From contig SIJG01000041.1 of the NCBI GenBank assembly GCA_023374025.1, positions 581,001-645,000 of the forward strand: 64,000 nt of DNA, read 5' to 3'. The stretch comes from Heterodera schachtii (lineage: Eukaryota > Nematoda > Chromadorea > Rhabditida > Heteroderidae). The position numbers and the translations under genes are program-made. Below the pieces are notes generated by a model. That model saw only the letters and a program-made list of their open reading frames with translations. It did no database searches and was not told the origin of the DNA. Below are positions 33,361-45,257 of the stretch, piece by piece (positions within the stretch are counted from its first letter, which is position 1; the number at the start of each line of letters is the position of its first letter).

Positions 33361-34187
33361 ATGATACCGAATCAATTGTGTACCGATTGGATGAGAGGTG
33401 AACAACTTTTAACTGGTTATGTGGAACGAGGAGACCTTGTAGAAATTCGCCGTGGATCTTACATGGTTTTTGCAGTTTTTTTTTTTATCTGACCATTTTT
33501 TTCTTAGCATTGGGCTGTCTTTATCGGACATATCAGTGGACAACCGCTTGTAATTCATATTTCGACAGAGTCATCCGATATGGGAATTAGCACAAAGAAG
33601 GAATTTGTCCGGAAGATGGCCAAGGGTTGTGCTGCTATTGTAATACTTCTCACATCCATCTGTTCAACTTTACAAAGACTCGTCCTTTCTCTCCGTTTTT
33701 TCATTTCTCAATTTGTTCAAGGTCCGCAGCGACCCTTTTCTGAATGTTATTTCGACTGACTTCTGTCGTGTCAATAATTGTTTGGATGCAAATCGACGAC
33801 CGTTTCCACCCTCAATTATTGTCGAACGGGCATTGACTAAGGCGAGTTATGCCTATTTTCATAATTATGTTTAATTTACTACAAATATCCTTTTTAGCTT
33901 GGAACTGGTGGGTATAATCTCATCAAAAACAACTGTGAACACTTTGCTAAATGGTGTCGTTATGCTCTTCGAGAAAGCGAGCAGGTGGAGAGGTTTTTGT
34001 CATTAAACCAATTTCCATTTTTGACTCGCTGTAGAGCATTCTGGGCCATGCTGGGATGATCTGTGTGACGGCGATGGCTGTAAGCACTTCAATTCCTGCG
34101 GGCATCGCTGCCGGTGCGGCCAGTTTTATCGCGTTGAAGGCAGGCCAAGCATTGAGACGGAAGCGAATTGGGTGGTCAATCATTTGA
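33361..34187 (+). CDS. LRAT-domain (PLAAT/HRASLS-like) acyltransferase/phospholipase
   Basis: Exon 1 from ATG 33361: MIPNQLCTDWMRGEQLLTGY, VERGDLVEIRRGSYM. After a short intron: HWAVFIGHISGQPLVIHIST with the catalytic histidine of the HWAVYIG-like motif. Then FVRKMAKGCAAIV, DPFLNVISTDFCRVNNCLDA and RRPFPPSIIVERALTKLGTG, followed by YNLIKNNCEHFAKWCRYALR, whose NCEHF holds the catalytic cysteine. The C-terminus is hydrophobic (AVSTSIPAGIAAGAASFIAL) and basic at the end (RRKRIGWSII), consistent with a membrane anchor. These enzymes transfer or remove acyl chains on phospholipids by an NlpC/P60-type Cys-His mechanism. Divergent from the IMPase gene, 378 bp apart. Confidence 0.9.
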
Positions 34188-34551
34188 ATGTGCGCACGAA
34201 ATTTTGTAAAATTCATTCCAAAACATTCCTTGCAATTGTCAGTTTATTTCTTATTTACCTATATCTATATATGTGGTCGTTTTTGGAAATAAATGCATGT
34301 ACAACTTTGTAATTAAATTATACTTTTTCCATTGTCCAAATGCATCAAAATTTGCATACCGATAAAAAAAACATTCTTCATCGATGGTTCTTTTTTTGCT
34401 TATATATACGTTAGTTCAAAAGCTATTAAATAAAATTTTTTCTCTTTGGCGTATTATTTTTATATCTCTAACATAAAAAAAACTAAATTTCCTTTATTTG
34501 TGGTTTTTTTTTTAGCTTTTCTAAAAATTAACTGCTGCCAAAGTCTTCATC

Positions 34552-35124
34552 ATGTCTTCAAAGCCTCTCTACGGAAAGGATGTTGTGAGTTTTTCTGTTT
34601 AAGCAGTTTAAATTAAATTGCTTATCACAATAACTTGCTAAATATTGTACACGAATAATGGCAACGTCAATTTTAACTTACAAAAATTTAGCTTACGGAA
34701 GGTTCGGAGATCTCGCGTGAATTGGAGGTAAGTAATTCATTCATCGGATTGCCTTTTCATTTAGTGGTTACCGTTAAAGGGCAAATTTTACAATAATCAC
34801 TTCAATTTCAATATTTTTGTGACAAATTTCGAATGATAAAGAAACTGAAATAGGAGAAATTTAAAAATCAGAACGAATATTATATTATATTAGCGATCGA
34901 GGTAAGGACAATTTGCATTCTTTCGTTTATTAAATAAATTCCATTTAGAATTATAAATTATCATTTTTTAGGCACGTCATCGTAAGCGTAAGGCGGAGGA
35001 CAAGCCCATCTGGTACAGCAAATACCTTATAAATGACCCGAAACTCGGCACCCGCTACTTTTGGACTTTTGCTGGGGTGACCACCGTTCTGTTCGGTGCA
35101 TACATTCGCCGCTGTCTTCGCTGA
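34552..35124 (+). CDS. Small single-pass membrane protein, unknown
   Basis: Three exons with good splice sites give a 73-residue protein: MSSKPLYGKDV, then LTEGSEISRELE, then ARHRKRKAEDKPIWYSKYLI followed by NDPKLGTRYFWTFAGVTTVL and FGAYIRRCLR. The last 25 residues form one hydrophobic helix flanked by basic residues, with a charged N-terminal half, so N-cytosol or mitochondrial inner-membrane topology is plausible. An AATAAA signal lies 50-60 bp after the stop. Too short to show as one frame because exons 1 and 2 are only 33 and 36 bp. I do not recognise the family; a small respiratory-chain accessory or assembly protein is one guess without direct support. Confidence 0.7.
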
Positions 35125-37689
35125 TTGGACAAAACGATGGGAATGTCTTATTTTCGGAAGTGTATATGTTATTTAGACGGAATAAATTGTTAGGATAATC
35201 TCGAAAGTTCTTTTATCTAGGAAAGGACATTTTTGGTTCACGTGTTATATATGTGTCAAATGACTGACTTTTCACTGTTCTTCCACATAAATAAAACAAA
35301 TCGAGATAAAATGATTTGGCTGAAAAAATTGGGGTGAGGCTTGAATATTGGGTTGCAAAAATCGTTACAACAAAGACAGACATTGTGAAAAATCCCTTAC
35401 TTTCAGTGTATTCTTTTTTACGATTGGTTCACTGTTGAACTTTTCAAATCTTTGGTAAATTTTCTATCATTTCATCTCATCAACCGTTTGTCCCTTTTTT
35501 TAATCCCTCCCCATTTCTTTTCGTCTTTTTTTCTTCGTTTTCCCTTGGCCATTTTCCTTTGCTATTTCTTGGCCTCTTCAATTACGGCCAATTCAGAAGG
35601 AAATGGACAAATATTCGTGCATTAATGGACCGTCCGTTGGCATTCATTCACATGCAATTTTTGTTCGTTATTTTTCTTGCACAACGGAGGCAAATTTCCA
35701 ATTATTAAAGAAAAAGATCGATAAAACGAAAGTAAAATAAACGAACGAAATTTAAACATCTGTTGATTTACTTAAAGACAAAACAAATTACGTACTTTTG
35801 CCAGAAATAATAAATTTGGAGAGGAAAAAGCGGACAAATTAACGGAGGAGAAAAGGCCATGGAGGGCGGGGAATGAATTGAATTAATGATGGATCAGCGT
35901 GATCATTTTCAGAATTTGACCGTATTTGGGAGGGAAAATCGCTCTTTTTGAATTATAATAATTTTTTTGACAAATTATCACGACATTCGAATTCGGGTTA
36001 TTAGGGGTGGGGTCTCCCCCCTCCCCGTCGGTTTGAAGGGATGAAGAATAGTGTTGGATGAGAGTCACTCCCTCCCCCCCCCCTCTTTCTTCCCGGTGGG
36101 TTCACGAAAAAAAAAAAATTTATTTTTGTAATCTTTTAGTTTTTGGACACATCTAGAGGTTTTTACACATACAGTCTCGAAATGCTAATATCTGTAATGA
36201 TCTTAAAAATATGACCAAGACACTTAGTTTAGTATTTTCGAGCAAATTTTCGGGTCTAATCTCTGGCGCATGTCGCCCCGTCGTATTCGCCCATTTGTCC
36301 CTTTCACTCCCCCAACTTTGTCCTTTCCTTCATTTCATTTGTCTCGGGGCAAAGCAACTGCCAGTGCGTCGTTTATTCTCTTCCGCTTCAATCCGAATTT
36401 GCCCTCGCCCTCACCGTTGGTTTATTCCCCCCTTTTCCCCCTCTCTCTAATCCCTCCCTTCCCTTTTCCACTTGGCCAATTCTTCTCGACTTTTTCTCTT
36501 TTTTACTTCCGACACTTATCCCATTTTTCTGCCTTTCCCACCGAATGCCTTTCCCCCCCCCCCATCCATTGTTTCACCTTTTCTCCCCCTTTCGTATTAA
36601 AATGCAATTTGAAACGGCTTCATCAAAGAGGGCACCTTCCCCCTTTCTGCTTCCTTTTCATGGCTTTTCTTTGAAATTGTTTTGCCGAATATTTATTTCG
36701 TTTGCCCCCCCCCCCCAATAAATTCCCCCACCCCTCCCCATTTTGCCGTGTGTGCTTACATTACCCCCCCCCCCCCCCCCCCTCCTATTACCCCACTTCA
36801 ATTCGCCAATTTTTCTCCCACTTGAAATCCCTTCCTTAAGGTTGGCTCATTTTGGCAATTCTTGACGAAATTTGAGCCCCTTCATTCATTTCACATTATT
36901 TTTAAATATTCAGTCTGCTATCCCCGTGGAATTCCCATTTCCCAAATTCGTCCAAATGTTCCCTTTTTGTTCTCCTCATTTTGTCCATGTCTTCCCATAA
37001 TTAATTACCCCCCATTCGCCAAATCCCCCGGGGGTTTCTCCAATCCCATTTCATCATTCACATTGTCCCTTTCGGATATTTCTCGCTCGCATTCCTCTTG
37101 CTCTCCTATATTACATGGAAGGGTTTTCGTCCTTTATTTCTTGGCATTCCAAAAAGATGGACGGGCCAATCCAATTTGGGTAGAAAAAGGAAGCAAACGG
37201 ACCGCCGAGGGGGGGGGGGGGGAGGGAACAACGGCACAATTCACTTGGATTAGTTTATTTATCAAAAAAGGGAAATGATGGGGGGGGGATATAAGATTGT
37301 TTATGTAAATGTACACCGAAGGAACGTTCTTTAGGTTTGTTCATTAATGAAACGGCATTCCCCGTCCCCTCAAGTAATGGCACGATAAAGTAGAAATGGG
37401 GGGGAGAGAAAAGGGGAAAATGGGCGGGGGAGAGACCACCCATTGCCGATGACGGCGGTGGGTTCCCGCATAAGGAAAGGACTAATTTGCCAATACGAAT
37501 GACGGCATTCAGCCCTTTCTTTCTGTTTCCCATTTGTTAATGACCGTTTACTGATGGAATAAATGGCCGTCCAAAAGCCGATTAAAATTTCGTGAATTTG
37601 AAAGTGCCATTTCGATGGTTTTGTTTTTTTACGTGCTCATCTCTTCAAATCCCCCCCCTCCACTTGCAATTTCTCTCCTCAATTTTACT
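35125..37689. other. 2.5-kb intergenic region, low complexity
   Basis: The left half is AT-rich (polyadenylation region of the small membrane protein). From about 36060 the sequence becomes polypyrimidine, with long C runs at about 36550, 36705 and 36766 and a G run at 37209. Frames up to 139 codons occur but are made of P, F, S and L from the biased composition and have no recognisable domain. It probably includes promoter and 5' leader of the KCTD gene. Confidence 0.4.
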
Positions 37690-37883
37690 TTAGCTGCCCA
37701 TTGCTCCTCTCCTCTCTTTCCTCCTTCGCCACTTGCACAGCGACTCGGCAATTCCCGTCGCGGGCGGAAGCAATTAGGCCAACCCATCGCCGCTTTCATT
37801 AGCATCGCACCGCTTAAGTCAGTCAGTCACAAACCGACAAAAGAAACGGCAAAATTCTCTCGCACATTATTCAGAAAAGTCGA
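37690..37883 (+). other. Probable 5' untranslated exon of the KCTD gene
   Basis: This conserved stretch ends in AGTCGAGGTGAGTTG, a strong donor, about 200 bp before the KCTD ATG. It is almost identical in the duplicated copy (ending 1883). No ATG in frame with the protein lies in it, so it is most likely leader sequence. Inferred from splice signal and conservation between the two copies. Confidence 0.4.
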
Positions 37884-38083
37884 GGTGAGTTGTCGAATTT
37901 CGTTGTTTATTTTATTCAATTCATTCGGGAAAGGCTCTGCCAAACCTCCGAACAGCGAAAAATTCAATCGGAAAGTGAGTCTCGAGGAAAGGGAGCCGAG
38001 AGGGGACGAGCAAAAGGGACGGCACGGCGAAACACCACGGCACACGCCGGTCGATGAGGTGAGACAGAGCGAACAAGAACAAA

Positions 38084-39556
38084 ATGACCGAACCTTCGCC
38101 GCATTGGCAGATCGGATCGGGATCGGACTATTTCAGCGACGAACTAAACGTTGACGGCGTCTTTGCGATGAACATGGGCATGCCCGCGGGCGCGACGGAA
38201 GTGCCCGAGGGGGTCGTGCAGCTGAATGTCGGCGGGACTTGTTTTCTGACCACAATTGACACGCTGAAAAGGGACAGCGGAGCACTGCTGTCCCAATTGT
38301 TGACGTTGGAAGGGTTGGAGAAGAACAGCAAAGTCAGTCAGTCCAGGGGCACAGCGACGCCTTTGGTCACTGATTAATTTGGAGGTGGCCAAGCGAATGA
38401 GCAACGGCACCATTTTCATCGACAGAGACGGCGAACTGTTCGCCTATGTTCTGGATTACCTGCGCACCGGCAAATTGCTTCTGCCGGAGAATTTTCGCGA
38501 GTTGGCACGCCTTCGAGAGGAGGTGCAATTAAACAATTAAAGTGGCAAATGCCTTCTCAGTTTCTTTTGATTGTGATGAGGACAGTCATTTGTCAATTCG
38601 TCAACATTTCAGGTGCAATTCTACCAAATCGACGAATTAATGCAGCAGCTGATCCCCTTTTACAACCTCAAATTCCCCCCAAAGACACCCACCGGCCAAA
38701 ACAACGGAAGTGTCGCTTTGACCGCTGCGGTGGCGGCAGCCGTGGCGAAAACGAATGCTTTGTACGAAACGGGTGAGTAAAAAGACGGACAAAAGTCAAG
38801 TGTATCATTTGAATGCCATTACTAACACCCGAAGGTGGCTTCATCACTCTCGGCTACCGCGGCACTTTTGCATTCGGACGAGACGGACAAGCGGATGTCA
38901 AATTTCGAAAATTGCACCGCATTTTGGTGTGCGGAAAAGCCCAATTATGCAGGGAGGTGATTGGCACTTTACTCAATTTGAGAATGCCAATGAGTCAGTT
39001 TTGAAGGTATTCGGGGACACTCTGAACGAAAGTAGGGACCCGGACAGAGAGGGGGCCGAACGGTACACGGCACGACTGTACCTAAAGCACCAGTGCCTGG
39101 AAAGAGTCAGTTTGGCAAATGAGCATCGCAAATGGCACTTAAAGAACGGTGTTTATGGCCCCTTTAGGCGTGTGACAATTTGGCAGAAAAGGGCTTCCGC
39201 TTGGTGACAGCCTGTTCAAGCGGGGCGAACGGACTGGTGACAGCCGCCACTGTGCAGCCGGCGATCAGCGGAGCGAACAGTCAGGTGGAGTTGGGGGGGG
39301 GGGGGGACGGCACAGCTCAGAATGAGGGGAATGGCAACGCCGGAGGGGGGGTGGGGGGGGGGGGGGTGGCGTTACGCGGAGAACGTATCTCAACGCCGAA
39401 ATACTTTTAAATTTTTTGACGGGATGATTCTCACAGATTCAGAGGGAAAGTGGCGACATGGAAGAGCAGAGATGGGCCCATTACACCGAATACGTTTTCT
39501 ACAGAGAACCCCAATTTGCTGTGTTCAATTCGCCCGATCAGAGCCCACGAAGTTAG
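38084..39556 (+). CDS. KCTD8/12/16-like BTB protein
   Basis: Exons 38084-38332, 38385-38522, 38613-38772, 38835-38956, 39007-39105, about 39168-39282 and 39443-39556 join in phase. The protein starts [20 protein letters not shown]. The BTB/T1 domain is [20 protein letters not shown] to [20 protein letters not shown] and [14 protein letters not shown]. The H1 domain is [78 protein letters not shown] and [14 protein letters not shown]1 plus H1 is specific to KCTD8, 12 and 16, auxiliary subunits that bind the GABA-B receptor and speed G-protein desensitisation. Before the last exon poly-G runs (39290-39366) lie in an intron. Convergent with parvin (376 bp between stops). A frameshifted copy lies at 2081-3462. 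Confidence 0.92.
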
Positions 39557-39931
39557 ACAAAGCTTCGGCTGACATCGGCGAAGCGATGGATTAATTTTGG
39601 GAGGAATCGGCCAACAAATGGCCGCGCTTCTTCCCCCTTTTGTCTTCTCTTGCCCGATCTCCCTTGCTGTTGTTTGTGTCCAATATTGAGCTTCTTCCCC
39701 ATTAGCAATTTGCTTTTCCTCCCCTCCATTCCAAATCAATCAATTAATAATTGTAAACAATGCTTTTGTGTTAAATGTGTTTTTTTTGTCATATTATCAA
39801 ATTGTCTTTTATGTGATTGGTGCCATTATCAAATGATAATTTGCCATCACTTCTTTTGGTCGTTCCGTTTGTCTCCGTTTACGTCGCTCTTTTGTCCCTA
39901 ATTTCGCTGCTCCGTCTGTTCTCCCCTCCTC

Positions 39932-41814
39932 CTAAACGTGTTTGTACTTGGTGAACAGTGCGTGCAGCACTCTCAGCGTACTCTTCAGGTCGCCGTTGAC
40001 AATGTCCGCCGGACGGCACTTTGGCTTGGCCATGCCCGCCTCCTCCATCAGAAAATAAGCGAACTGCACATTCTTCAGCTTCTCGTCGTTGTTGTTCACC
40101 TCAATTTGTCGGCTTTAGGGGCGAAGGTCAAAAAGGTGGGGAGAGATCACTTGGAGATGGAATTTGTAGAGGGGCACGAAATAACCCTCGAGAAGACCCA
40201 TCAAAAGGATGAGGAAAACTCCGTCTTGGAATTGCGTCTCCAAGTCGGTCACCTCCAAGTTGATCTTGTTCAAGTGCTTGTTGCAGAAGGCGACTAGCGA
40301 ATCTGCAAAGCAATAAAATGGAACAATCGGAGGACAAAAAGCGCGGAAAGACAACGAAACGGCGGAACATTTCCAAGGCTTTTCAAATGAATCACCGCCT
40401 CGGAATGCCTTTGGCGTAACGTCACAATTATTAATTTCAATTGCCCACTTTTCACGTGTTGCAATTTGTCCGGCCCATAGTCAAAAAGAGTATCAAATGC
40501 GTCACGTTCGCCCTGAATTTGTTTTTTTTCTTTTTTGGCATTCAATCCGTCCAAAAGCGCACTTTCGGTGCCAATTCCGTCTGTTTGGTGGTCAGCTGTT
40601 CGGTGACGATGCTTTTGCTGATTTGTTTGCCGTGCCGAGTGTAGATCAGAACCTGCGCCCTTCGGCTGTCATTGCCTTTTCCTTGCCCTTCCCCTAATTT
40701 ACTTGCACATTGACATTGTTCGGGAAGCGAATCGGTGCCCGGTAATGCAGGGCGAGAGTGATCAGAAGGTGAAGGATGGCCACAATGTCCTAAACTTTGG
40801 TCAATAACCATCATTGAGCAATCACTCTCTGGCGATAAAATCCATTAATCACTCTAAACAATTGGATGAGCCGTCGTCCCTCTGATTAATCCCCTATCTG
40901 ATCAACTAATTGTTTGATCAGCGTCCCTCTGATCATTAATTGGTTCTGATCAGTCGTTCTCATTCCTTCCCCGTCTCGCCTTCGCGTGGATCATTTCCGC
41001 TGTCCATTTTGGCTGTCCCCCCGGCTGATTTATGCTTTGTCCTCCGCCTCCCTCGTGAAGCGTTCGGTTCAATGCGTCCACAATTATGCGCCATTTTTGC
41101 TTTTGGCCTTCTTCGCTTTGGGAGACTTCCGGAACTTCAATCTGTGCTTTTCTTTACATTGAACGGATCAGGAAAGGGCACATTTTATTTTCATTGTCCT
41201 TAAAATCCCTTTTTTTGGTTAGTGCCAATAATTTATCATTTTGAATTCCTTTGGCCAAATGCCCCGTGCCCACCTTGACTTGTGCCAACTTCTCAGTCAG
41301 TTTTTGGATCACTTGTCCGTCATAAATGTCCTCCTGCAAATTGCGCACCACAATCCGTTCCTCCGCCAACTCTTCGTTCAGCCAATACAACAACAATTGG
41401 CAAATCTCCTGCACTTTGGGGTCGTCCCGCGACTCAATGGTCAAAGTGCGCAGACTTTGTCCTGCAATGAGAAGACTTTTTCATCGTGCCGTTATTTTTC
41501 TTTTTCTGTTCTCTCTTTCTCTGTCCCTGCCCTAACTCTCTCACTCCCCTTAAATCCCTCGCCCCAACACTCTCTTTCTTTCTCTGACCGTCTTCCAAAT
41601 GCCGTAAGTCGGGCTGTGGCAGGATAAGGCATGAGTCTATGGCGTCCTTGCCCATCTTCTCCACTATTTCCGCTTCGTCCTCATCTTTGCGCTCCGTCTC
41701 TTCCGCCGGCCCTTCCCCCGCCGGTGGCACTGACTTTTTCCGTTTTGTCAAAGTCCCAAATTTGCTCAAAATGCTTCCCTCCTCCTCTCGCTGCTGTTGC
41801 TGCACTGCCAACAT
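39932..41814 (-). CDS. Parvin (actopaxin/affixin; PAT-6 type)
   Basis: From 41814 it reads MLAVQQQQREEEGSILSKFG, then a charged segment. The first calponin-homology domain is DPKVQEICQLLLYWLNEELA, EERIVVRNLQEDIYDGQVIQ and DIVAILHLLITLALHYRAPI with RFPNNVNVQ. The linker is LIYTRHGKQISKSIVTEQLT and ERDAFDTLFDYGPDKLQHVK. The second CH domain is SLVAFCNKHLNKINLEVTDL, ETQFQDGVFLILLMGLLEGY, FAYFLMEEAGMAKPKCRPAD and VNGDLKSTLRVLHALFTKYK. It ends HV. Two CH domains with this linker define parvins, which join ILK and PINCH at integrin adhesions; the worm orthologue PAT-6 anchors muscle dense bodies. The protein looks complete. Its 3' third is duplicated at 3796-4122. Introns contain clusters of TGATCA. 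Confidence 0.92.
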
Positions 41815-42337
41815 TTTCTTTTCTCCGATTAATTGCCCACCTTTTTACTGTTGCTGCCCAAAGTGCCCTTTTCGTATTCCCCTGCAGGCATTTTTAATTG
41901 AACCACAAAAAAGCGAATTTAATGGAAGGAATGTAAAATAATGGAAGATCGGAAGGGCATAAAGCAATCAAAGGACCGACCGATCGATCGAAATTAATCG
42001 ATCAGTCCCTTTGCTCTCTCTCTTTCTTTGTTCTCTGCTGAAACATATGCTCAATGATTGGCAATACTTTGTTTATACGAAGAAAAGGATCTATTCGGTT
42101 TTGTGCCTTCCTCTTCTTTTCTGCTTTTGTCCATTTGCTTCGTTCGTTGCTTAAGGCGTTATTTTTAAAAGGCAGAATGCCATAAGGAAACTAATTTAAA
42201 TTAGCAACAAAAAATTACAATAATTAATTTTTGGGATGGACGTATTTTATTGTTCTTCTCTTCCTTTTTGCACTTTTTCGTTCTATTTCTCCCCTTTGCT
42301 TCTTCCGCTCTCTCCGTCTTCAGTTCTCTCTTGTCTC
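41815..42337. other. Intergenic region upstream of parvin
   Basis: About 520 bp containing CGATCGATCGAAATTAATCG around 41980-42000 and polypyrimidine sequence toward the sugar transporter 3' end. No gene seen. Confidence 0.35.
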
Positions 42338-44760
42338 TTAGCTTCTCTCTCCGCTCTCTCCGTCTTCAATTCTCTCTCGTGTCTCTTTGCTTCTCTTCCT
42401 CCCTTTCCTCTTCAGTGCTGCCCAATCTTCCTCCCTGAACTGTTTCTCCATCTCTTCCAATGTTTTGTCACGAGTTTCAGGCAGAAAAAGCCACACAAAA
42501 ATAGTTGAAAGTGAAGTGAAAAGGAGAAGCAGCAGAAAGGTAGCAGAAATGCCGAGGAAATCCATTGCCAAGGGCAAGAAAAGGCCGTAAGCGAATTTGG
42601 TCATCCAAACGATGGCACTGCACAAACCCATGGCTAAGAGAGGCAAAGAAATGATCAAAAGGAGGGAATGCCAATGTTTTTTAATGATCGCAAGGGCAAA
42701 CACTCACTGATCCCACGGACACGCAGCGGGAAAATCTCCGCGAGAATGAACCTTAATTATTAATTAATGGCAATTGGTGGGGGAGGGGCGGTGACAAAAG
42801 GCCGAACGGAACGCCAAGGGAATCAAATCAATCCACTCACCAAGTGACCTTAACCAGGGGAAACAGAAAGAAAAAATTATTTTAAAATTTTAAAAGTGCC
42901 AATTGTTTCCGACAGTAAAATATCCGCCAAAAATTATGTATGGCTAAAAATTTCAAAGGATGTCAAAGAAACAAAGGCAAATTTAGTTCAAGATTCTCGA
43001 GCAGCATGAAAAAGTGCCAAATCAAAACAAAATCATTTTAAAAGAATTTTGGTTTGGTATTTTTACATAAAATCCTTACCATTTGGACATAATAAATTAG
43101 AATTTCGCTATTTTTAAATTGCACTGTCGAAAGCTAATTGGCCATGGTTTCCGATCCGACCATCGGCGGATTATACCGAAGTGATGGCGCATTGCATAAA
43201 AGCACAGAAAAGCAGCAGCAAAAGCAGCACCACTACGCCTTTGGCATTTCCGCTGGGCATAAGCCAAAAAATGAGTGCGACCAGCAAATGGGAGAGCGAA
43301 GAGCCGACCATTCCCACCAAAAGCATCGGACGACGACCGCAACGGCCCATCAGCCAAATGCCAAATGCCATTGACACCAAGGAAACGATCTTGGCATAAT
43401 TAGCACAGTAATTAGCGATAATGGGTGGAATGGACGAAGCACCCCGATGGCGATATTGACAATCATTGCCAATTCGATGTCCATGCCGCACCGTTCCAAA
43501 ATGTTTGTGCCGTAATACATCGGAGCGGAAACTCCGACAATTTGTTGGCTGAGTGCAATTCCAAGGCCTATTAATCGTTGGGATGTTGTTTATTTTGGAC
43601 CACTTTTCTGTGCATCGTATCCCAGAACACCCAACTTGGGACTTTGGCTCGGCATTTCCGTGCCAAATAATAATTTTGCTTTTTGGTTAACACTCCCCCC
43701 CCCCCCCCCTCCATTTTTGTTCATCCGTTTGGCTTTTCTTACCGATCATCACACAATTTCGAAGCCATCTCTCCCACAAAAATGCCGAAAAGGTGAGCGT
43801 TTCTTTGCCGCTTTTCTCCGTTTGGCTCTGTGCAATCTCCGCCAATTCTTCACGTGCTTCTTCCGCGTTGTGACGGATTCGGCACAGAACGACAAAGGCA
43901 TTGTCCATCTGTCCGGAAGAGACCAACCAACGCGGGGATTCGGGGACGAACAGAAGCAAAGCGGAGAGCAGCAGAAGGGCAGGAAACAGCGAAACAGCGT
44001 TCATCCATCGCCAAATGTCCAATCTTGGGGGGGGGGGAATTGGCAAAAATCCCGACAATTTAGGCAATTCCGCGCAATCCGTCGCCTTACCGTTCCTCCC
44101 AAACGGAGCCCAAAAGGGCACCGACGACAAAAGCGAGCAATTGACCAGCGACTATGTTCAAAGTGCTACGGGTGACAATTTGAGCACGAATTGAAGACGG
44201 AGAAAGCTCAGAGAGAAAAATTGGGACGACAGAGGAAAAGCCGCCGAGAGAAAAGCCGAGAAAAATGCGGGCGGAGAGAAGCAACTTTAGAATTTTGGAG
44301 GGATGCTCAAAATTACTAAGGAAAGAAAATACGGGAAAAGTTGGAGCCAACGAAGAGCATAAATTGCCGACTATAAACAAGAAGCACAAGTGTGACCATG
44401 GCACGTCGTCGGCCGATCAAATCGGCCGCTTTTCCCCCCGCCAATGCGCCAAATGCGCCGCCAACCAAAAGAGAAGCGGTGGTAATGCCCTGACTTTGCT
44501 TAGATTGGAAAAGCAAGCAAATCAAAGCATTATTGCCTGAAAGTGTTCAGACGAAGGTCGGCTGTCATGAAGTGCAAGCTGTCACTGATTATGCTTGTTC
44601 CATAGCCAAGCAAAAGGCCCCCGAGGGCGCAAAACCAACTGATCAGACTCAAAAACAGAGTGGCGGAGGACGACTCGGAGTGATCAGAAGCAGCAGAGGA
44701 CAAACGGAGCTGAATGGGCGAGACCGAAACTGATCAGCAGAAGAGAGAAAAGGGAGAGAA
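42338..44760 (-). CDS. SLC2-type sugar transporter (MFS)
   Basis: Minus-strand exons give, in order, LISWFCALGGLLLGYGTSII and SDSLHFMTADLRL (first helix), then GITTASLLVGGAFGALAGGK and AADLIGRRRAM (the D-x-GRR signature). Next are ARIFLGFSLGGFSSVVPIFL and SELSPSSIRAQIVT, then FVPESPRWLVSSGQMDNAFV (the PESPR motif), FGIWLMGRCGRRPMLLVGMV (the second GRR), and WMTKFAYGLFLPLAMDFLGI with WLFLPETRDKTLEEME (the PETR motif). These are the sugar-porter hallmarks of SLC2/GLUT and myo-inositol transporters. The substrate cannot be told; HMIT-like is possible. The start codon is not resolved, so the upper limit is approximate. Several introns carry poly-C or poly-G runs (43690, 44027). Confidence 0.88.
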
Positions 44761-45257
44761 AGTAACAAAAACAAATGCATACGCAATTTGGGACAGCCAA
44801 AGAAATGCGGCCATTTGTTAATGATGGGCCAATTTCGGCATTTTTGTCCATGAGAAATGAAAAAGCGGCAAATTGAAGTTAAAGGTGGAGGAAGAGAAGA
44901 AATGAAATAGAAAATGGAAGGGGAATAAAATAAGGGACAAAGGAAGAGGAAAAGGAGAAAAGAAGAGAAAAGAGGGAGAAATAGGAAAGGGAAGATAAAA
45001 GGGAGGAAAAACACCTCAACTCGCATTCCATTCCAACATCATTCATTCATTCATTTGGCTTATCATTTTTCAATTTCGGAGGACAGTTCGTTTGCTTCTC
45101 CACTCCCCTTTTCTCTCTCAAAGCAAACAAAACAATTCATTAACTCATTCAATCACTCCGATTAATTAGTGTCCGTCCCATTCCCCCCCCCCCCCCCTCC
45201 CCTTTCGCTTTCCTCTCCACATTTTAGCTTTGATCCCGTATTTTCCTCTCTTTTCCC
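44761..45257. other. Divergent promoter region
   Basis: About 500 bp between the divergent sugar transporter and aldose 1-epimerase. Purine-rich on the left, then CATTCATTCATTCATTTGGC and a run of 15 C at about 45183. No gene. Because both neighbours act on sugars, shared regulation is possible but unproven. Confidence 0.35.

Noticed and set aside
36211..37278. Plus-strand frames of 79-138 codons between the small membrane protein and KCTD
   Set aside because: Pyrimidine-biased low-complexity DNA with poly-C runs; no family resemblance or exon structure.
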